From positions 1 through 7,584 of the forward strand of contig CAKONA010000050.1 in the NCBI GenBank assembly GCA_934096785.1: a DNA stretch of 7,584 nucleotides, written 5' to 3'. Positions 4,784 to 7,584 of the stretch are shown here, piece after piece. A program made the translations under genes and the position numbers. The notes under the pieces are model-generated. The model was not told the DNA's origin and searched no databases. It saw only the letters and a list, made by a program, of their open reading frames with translations. The DNA comes from an uncultured Bacilli bacterium. Its GTDB lineage: Bacteria > Bacillota_I > Bacilli_A > RF39 > UBA660. Within the stretch, counting starts at the first letter, position 1, and every line of letters begins with the position of its first letter.

Positions 4784-5514
4784 TTATCTAAACAAATAAT
4801 ATTTAGACATTATTTTTCTAATTTTAGAATAATCCGTCTTGGTAATTATTGCAAGTTTGTCTTTTGAAAAATATGGTGCTAAGATTCTTTTGCTACTTAT
4901 GTTCATCATATTTTCTATTTTAGCTGTTCCTTCTGATAAACATTCTAAATCGTAATGGAAATAATGCTTATCTTTTCTTTTTTTAGTTGTCAACGGAATT
5001 ATTGTCCATAATCTTCTATCAGCAGTGGCTCTCCATAATATTGCTGGTCTTAATTTCTTAATTCACTGCCTATACCAATTCCTAAATTGACCCAGTATAT
5101 GGCATTCTGAATTATCCTATCGTCATAGATATCATTATTATTTATAATATACTTATCACGACACCATTTTAAATAATTAATACCATCAATATCTGACTTT
5201 ATATTATTGTCCATAAACTTAAGTATTGACATCTTACATTTTTTTAAAATCATTTCATACTCTTTAGATGACAATTTTATAGGCTTTTTATGCTCATAAA
5301 TGCACCTTCTCATTTTTGATTTATTATAATCTGAAATTCTTTTAACATCCACATATTTATTAATGGATTTGCAATATATATATTCTTCTCTTTTATCCGC
5401 ATATACTGGTAACCCTACATAATGATTAGCCGATATATCATAAATAATTAACACCCATTCTTTTGTACCTTTTTCTTTGGTTTCGTATATTTGTTTATAA
5501 TTTATTGATAACAC
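4784..5514 (-). pseudogene. MazF/PemK-like toxin, frameshifted
   Basis: Two adjacent reading frames (5514-5050 and the downstream -1 frame to 4784) make one protein of about 245 residues if a single A is restored in the AGAAATTAAG run near 5053. The first frame then reads from IYWVNLGIGIGSELR into KLRPAILW and IIPLTTKKR, the conserved start of MazF/PemK ribonuclease toxins, ending with SSKRI and ITKTDYSKIRKIM, also typical. As written, it stops two codons after GSEL and would give a 154-residue fragment without the catalytic fold. The N-terminal part (20-95) aligns by eye with the C-terminal part (VGLPVYADKR against TIIPLTTKKR), suggesting a duplicated fold. Start is GTG 5514, supported by AGGTGG seven bases upstream. 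No antitoxin gene is adjacent. A sequencing error at the A run is an alternative. Confidence 0.75.
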
Positions 5515-5543
5515 TATTTCACCACCTTTTTCGAATATCTTTT

Positions 5544-5572
5544 ATTATACATTTTAATATTTAGTTTATCAA
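5544..5572 (-). promoter_or_regulatory. Promoter of the MazF/PemK-like gene
   Basis: TTGATA (5567-5572), a 17-base spacer and a consensus TATAAT (5544-5549) lie just downstream of the terminator of the phosphopantetheinyl transferase gene. The start near 5537 gives a leader of about 22 bases with AAGGTGGTG. An intact, strong promoter on a broken gene suggests that the damage is recent or not a true mutation. Confidence 0.75.
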
Positions 5573-5582
5573 CAATTTAATT

Positions 5583-5608
5583 AAAAAAGTTACCTTTTAC
5601 AGTAACTT
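5583..5608 (-). terminator. Terminator of the HAD-PPTase pair
   Basis: On the minus strand AAGTTAC and GTAACTT form a 7-base stem around an 8-base loop and run into T residues (A-run at 5583-5588 on the plus strand). The stop codon of the transferase gene (5590-5592) lies within the downstream arm of the stem. Confidence 0.75.
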
Positions 5609-6048
5609 ATAATATATTTATCTTCGTAGATAAAATAGTTTAATTTGTAATTGTTTTTATTCTTTATGATTTTATTATCTTCAATCATATTTAAGTCTTT
5701 TAGATTTGTATAAATACCAGTACCTATACATTTTAGGTATGATTCTTTTAGAGTCCAAAGTATTGTGAAATATAAATCTTTATTATCAGTATTATTTATA
5801 AATGTTAATTCTTCTTTTGATAGAATAGCTTTTGCCATTATGTCATTATATTTTCTTATGTATTCTATGTCTATTCCACATTCAACTTCTTCAATTATGA
5901 GTACTGATAAATCTAATGTATTGCTTTTATTGAATTTAAGTTTGCTATTTTTGAAATATGGTTTTCCATATTCATTTCTTATAAAAGGTTCATTTGATAA
6001 GGAATTAATCTTATCATTTATTTCTTTTTCGGATGCGATTATTAACAT
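5590..6048 (-). CDS. Sfp-type 4'-phosphopantetheinyl transferase
   Basis: This family moves the phosphopantetheine arm of coenzyme A onto a serine of carrier proteins. The 152-residue product has the two signatures: CGIDIE (Asp60, Glu62, Mg2+ and CoA site) and LWTLKESYLKCIG (Glu102 as third acidic ligand, Lys106). The upstream NEYGKPYF and FNKSN stretches correspond to the usual nGKPy and FNxSH segments, although the family's conserved His is replaced by Asn-Thr. It is shorter than Sfp, mainly at the N-terminus. The frame is open to a GTG at 6057 overlapping the HAD stop, but the ATG at 6048 is favoured because AAGGAAGTG sits six bases before it; starting at the GTG would place that site on the start codon. 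It is coupled to the HAD gene. No polyketide or peptide synthase gene is nearby, so fatty-acid carrier activation is the default guess. Confidence 0.88.
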   Translation of the reverse strand: MLIIASEKEINDKINSLSNEPFIRNEYGKPYFKNSKLKFNKSNTLDLSVLIIEEVECGIDIEYIRKYNDIMAKAILSKEELTFINNTDNKDLYFTILWTLKESYLKCIGTGIYTNLKDLNMIEDNKIIKNKNNYKLNYFIYEDKYIISYCKR

Positions 6049-6053
6049 AAATT

Positions 6054-6560
6054 TCACTTCCTTAAGAGAAACTCAAGGCTTCTTACTTTATCTTTAGTGT
6101 CTTTCTTTAGATTTGGATTAAATAGTAGGCCTACTCCTCCATTTTGAATCCAACTATTTATGTTGTTACTTGAGTCATCTATCAATAATTTATGTTTTGG
6201 TTCTACTACTTCATGTTTATTTAAATTAGGAGGACATAGTATTACTGGACTATAGATGTTTCTTTTTCTAAGTTCGTTTACTTTAGCATTCATTTCACTT
6301 ATTGTATGTATTTTTGTTATAATAGCGATTTTCTTTTTTAAAGATTCTAACTCTCTTATTATGTCTACAGAATTATTGATTTGTTTTGACTCGCTTAATA
6401 TGTATTCCCATTCTTCATTATGAACTCTTGCATATTTAAAATATTCTATATATCCTGATTCTCTAGTTGTATTAAAATGTAAATCATTCATTCTTTCAAT
6501 TATTTTTTCTTCTGTATCAAGTATTACTCCATCAAAGTCAATTAATGTATACTTTTCCAT
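6054..6560 (-). CDS. HAD-superfamily hydrolase, nucleotidase-like
   Basis: The 168-residue protein carries the HAD phosphatase motifs in order: LIDFDGVILDT (Asp8 nucleophile, Asp10 acid/base), IITK (Thr82), a lysine-containing region near 115-124, and LLIDDSSNNINSW (Asp128, Asp129, Mg2+ site). The short cap between motifs one and two is mostly helical. The compact size and the IDDSSNNI motif followed by a GLLFNP strand resemble the 5'(3')-deoxyribonucleotidase branch of the superfamily, but substrate cannot be decided from sequence. AAAGGAG lies ten bases before the ATG at 6560, and an extended -10 promoter is further upstream. The gene is followed at five bases by the phosphopantetheinyl transferase, so the two form a small operon; a functional link such as hydrolysis of a CoA-related phosphate is only a guess. 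Confidence 0.8.
   Translation of the reverse strand: MEKYTLIDFDGVILDTEEKIIERMNDLHFNTTRESGYIEYFKYARVHNEEWEYILSESKQINNSVDIIRELESLKKKIAIITKIHTISEMNAKVNELRKRNIYSPVILCPPNLNKHEVVEPKHKLLIDDSSNNINSWIQNGGVGLLFNPNLKKDTKDKVRSLEFLLRK
6055..6063 (-). promoter_or_regulatory. Ribosome site deciding the PPTase start
   Basis: AAGGAAGTG resembles AAGGAGGTG with one change and lies six bases from the ATG at 6048. Its last three bases are the alternative GTG start, which is therefore unlikely to be used. It overlaps the HAD stop codon. Confidence 0.6.
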
Positions 6561-6596
6561 TACACTTATTCTCCTTTAAATGTTTTTCTTATCTTG

Positions 6597-6605
6597 AGTA
6601 TACCA
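6597..6605 (-). promoter_or_regulatory. Extended -10 promoter of the HAD-PPTase operon
   Basis: TG, one base, then TATACT form an extended -10. No -35 is visible at the usual distance, where the terminator of the CYTH gene lies instead. Transcription would start near 6590, leaving about 30 bases before the HAD ATG. Confidence 0.55.
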
Positions 6606-6613
6606 TAAATCAA

Positions 6614-6647
6614 AATAAAACTCTATCATATTTAATAGAGCTTTATT
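6614..6647 (-). terminator. Terminator of the CYTH gene
   Basis: On the minus strand AATAAAGCTCTAT pairs with ATAGAGTTTTATT around an 8-base loop, with one G-U wobble, and continues T-rich. It lies a few bases past the stop of the CYTH gene and directly before the HAD promoter. Confidence 0.7.
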
Positions 6648-6653
6648 AATTAA

Positions 6654-7103
6654 TTATTTGTTTTCCTCGAACTTAAGTTCTTTTATTTTTAAAATGTCTA
6701 TATTATATAATTTATATATTGATTCTACATCTAATGTAGTGTAATCTTTTTTAGTATAACCTAATAATTTTAATGTGTCTAATACATCTTGTTCACTTTT
6801 ACCTTCTATTTCTGCATAAGTAGGAATCATTGGCCATGAATCAATAGATATTTCTACATTATTTAATACATACATCTTACGATAATTTTCTTGATAGTTT
6901 CTACTTTTGAATCCTAGACTTTCTAGTAGTTCATTTGTAGTTTCTAGTGAATCAACAGTTATTTCTATTTCATCTGTTCCACTTATTGCACTTTTATCTT
7001 TTATTTCTTTTACTGTCAATGTTGTTTTAGTTCCATTAGTTCTTAGTCTAATCCATTTATTTGGATTTGCAGGAATAGTATCATATACATATCTTTTTTG
7101 CAT
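6654..7103 (-). CDS. CYTH-domain protein, N-terminally shortened
   Basis: CYTH (CyaB/thiamine triphosphatase) enzymes bind triphosphates inside an eight-stranded tunnel lined by alternating Arg, Lys and Glu. Visible strands are KWIRLRTNG (16-24), TTLTVKEI (27-34), DEIEITV (44-50), YVLNNVEISIDSW (78-90) and TYAEIEG (95-101). YVYD near the N-terminus and DSWPMIPTYAEIEG match class IV adenylate cyclase-like proteins of Firmicutes. Those proteins normally have about 35 more residues before QKRYVYD, including the first strand with the ExExK motif. Here the ATG at 7103 comes right at that point, an in-frame TAA lies five codons upstream, and only 85 bases separate it from ppdK, so the missing part is not nearby. 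Ribosome site is weak (AAGTGA). The protein may be a decaying gene or a minimal variant; enzymatic activity is doubtful. Confidence 0.8.
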   Translation of the reverse strand: MQKRYVYDTIPANPNKWIRLRTNGTKTTLTVKEIKDKSAISGTDEIEITVDSLETTNELLESLGFKSRNYQENYRKMYVLNNVEISIDSWPMIPTYAEIEGKSEQDVLDTLKLLGYTKKDYTTLDVESIYKLYNIDILKIKELKFEENK

Positions 7104-7114
7104 ACTATCACTTA

Positions 7115-7143
7115 CTTATAATTGTATATTAAATTAAAGACAA
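7115..7143 (-). promoter_or_regulatory. Candidate promoter of the CYTH gene
   Basis: TTGTCT (7138-7143) and TATAAG (7115-7120) are 17 bases apart; an alternative -10, TACAAT, lies at 7121-7126. Either would give a very short leader before the ATG at 7103. The matches are moderate and the region is AT-rich, so this is tentative. Confidence 0.35.
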
Positions 7144-7151
7144 ATAAAAGA

Positions 7152-7183
7152 AAAAGATTGAAATAATGTTATCTCAATCTTTT
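7152..7183 (-). terminator. Terminator of ppdK
   Basis: AAAAGATTGA and TCAATCTTTT are perfect 10-base arms around a 12-base loop that can itself form four more pairs (ATAA with TTAT). The stem begins six bases past the ppdK stop and runs into a T-rich tract on the minus strand. Confidence 0.85.
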
Positions 7184-7188
7184 AGTAA

Positions 7189-7584
7189 TTACTTATTATT
7201 GATTGCAGCTTGTGCAGCAGCTAATCTAGCAATTGGTACTCTATATGGACTACATGATACATAGTCTAGTCCTACTCTATGACAGAAGTCAATTGTAGCT
7301 GGGTCTCCACCATGTTCTCCACAAATACCAAGGTGAATATCTTTTCTAGTTTTTCTACCTTTTTCAGCAGCCATTTTAACTAGTTGTCCTACTCCTTTTT
7401 CATCTATTCTAGCGAATGGGTCGCTTTCGAATATTTGTTTACTATAGTAGTCAGTTAAGAATTTACCTGCATCATCACGGCTAAATCCGAATGTCATTTG
7501 TGTTAAGTCGTTTGTACCAAATGAGAAGAATTCAGCTTCTTCTGCGATTTCATCAGCAGTTAATGCAGCTCTTGGTATTTCAAT
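7189..7584 (-). CDS. ppdK: Pyruvate, phosphate dikinase, C-terminal 131 residues
   Basis: The frame is open to the right edge, so the start and about 85 percent of the protein lie outside. PPDK interconverts pyruvate, ATP and phosphate with PEP, AMP and pyrophosphate. The visible part is the end of the C-terminal PEP/pyruvate-binding TIM barrel: IEIPRAAL and [20 protein letters not shown] (residues of the substrate loop), then [13 protein letters not shown] with the catalytic cysteine, and the [23 protein letters not shown] end typical of PPDK as opposed to enzyme I or PEP synthase. The ATG at 7497 is internal, inside TQMTF, and is not the start. Codon choice is more biased than in neighbouring genes, fitting high expression. 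In anaerobic Firmicutes it often acts with glycolysis using pyrophosphate. Confidence 0.96.
   Translation of the reverse strand: MEIPRAALTADEIAEEAEFFSFGTNDLTQMTFGFSRDDAGKFLTDYYSKQIFESDPFARIDEKGVGQLVKMAAEKGRKTRKDIHLGICGEHGGDPATIDFCHRVGLDYVSCSPYRVPIARLAAAQAAINNK

Noticed and set aside
5040..5065. Programmed -1 frameshift in the toxin gene.
   Set aside because: The site (TTA AGA AAT TAA) is not a canonical X XXY YYZ slippery heptamer and I see no downstream stem-loop or pseudoknot, so a one-base deletion is simpler.
5765..6097. Plus-strand 110-codon hydrophobic frame.
   Set aside because: It lies antisense to the phosphopantetheinyl transferase, whose family motifs are clear; AT-rich antisense frames look hydrophobic.

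Overview
The window is AT-rich DNA from a bacterium using the standard bacterial code: TGA is a real stop (thyA, the holin gene and the HAD gene all end on it) and Trp is TGG. That excludes the Mycoplasma/Spiroplasma code. Strong AGGAGG-type ribosome sites, Gram-positive-style TTGACA/TATAAT and extended -10 promoters, RNase HIII and clostridial-style thyA and tmk point to a low-GC Firmicutes/Bacillota chromosome, possibly one of the small-genome gut lineages near the Bacilli/Mollicutes boundary. The lineage is inference. Nearly everything is on the minus strand; the exception is rnhC.

Layout, left to right. 1-2124: the end of a dTMP operon, read right to left as tmk, thyA, dfrA (dfrA runs off the left edge), with its own extended -10 promoter. 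2136-2525: a 129-residue protein of unknown function. 2574-3560: rnhC (RNase HIII) on the plus strand, divergent from the unknown gene with overlapping promoters, and meeting the next minus-strand gene tail to tail inside a shared two-way terminator. 3549-4468: a phage-type lysis pair, a small holin-like membrane protein followed with a 4-base overlap by an M23 endolysin lacking a signal peptide. No other phage gene is visible. 4469-4783: no protein gene, but two tandem homologous small-RNA units. Each has a -10 box, a CATATATG stem-loop and an intrinsic terminator, and the upstream one has a perfect TTGACA-17-TATAAT promoter. 4784-5514: a MazF/PemK-like toxin gene broken by an apparent one-base deletion; its two halves look like a duplicated fold. 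5590-6560: a HAD-family phosphatase-like gene followed by a compact Sfp-type phosphopantetheinyl transferase. 6654-7103: a CYTH-domain protein missing the N-terminal strand of its family. 7189-7584: the C-terminal end of pyruvate phosphate dikinase, entering from the right edge.

The housekeeping genes are ordinary. The unusual part is 3549-5514, where a broken toxin gene, twin small RNAs each with its own terminator, and an isolated holin/endolysin pair all lie in one direction. The holin gene has no strong promoter of its own, so the RNA promoter reading through two terminators is a plausible source of lysis-gene transcription. This makes the segment a candidate for an RNA-gated lysis module or for a decayed phage or defence island.
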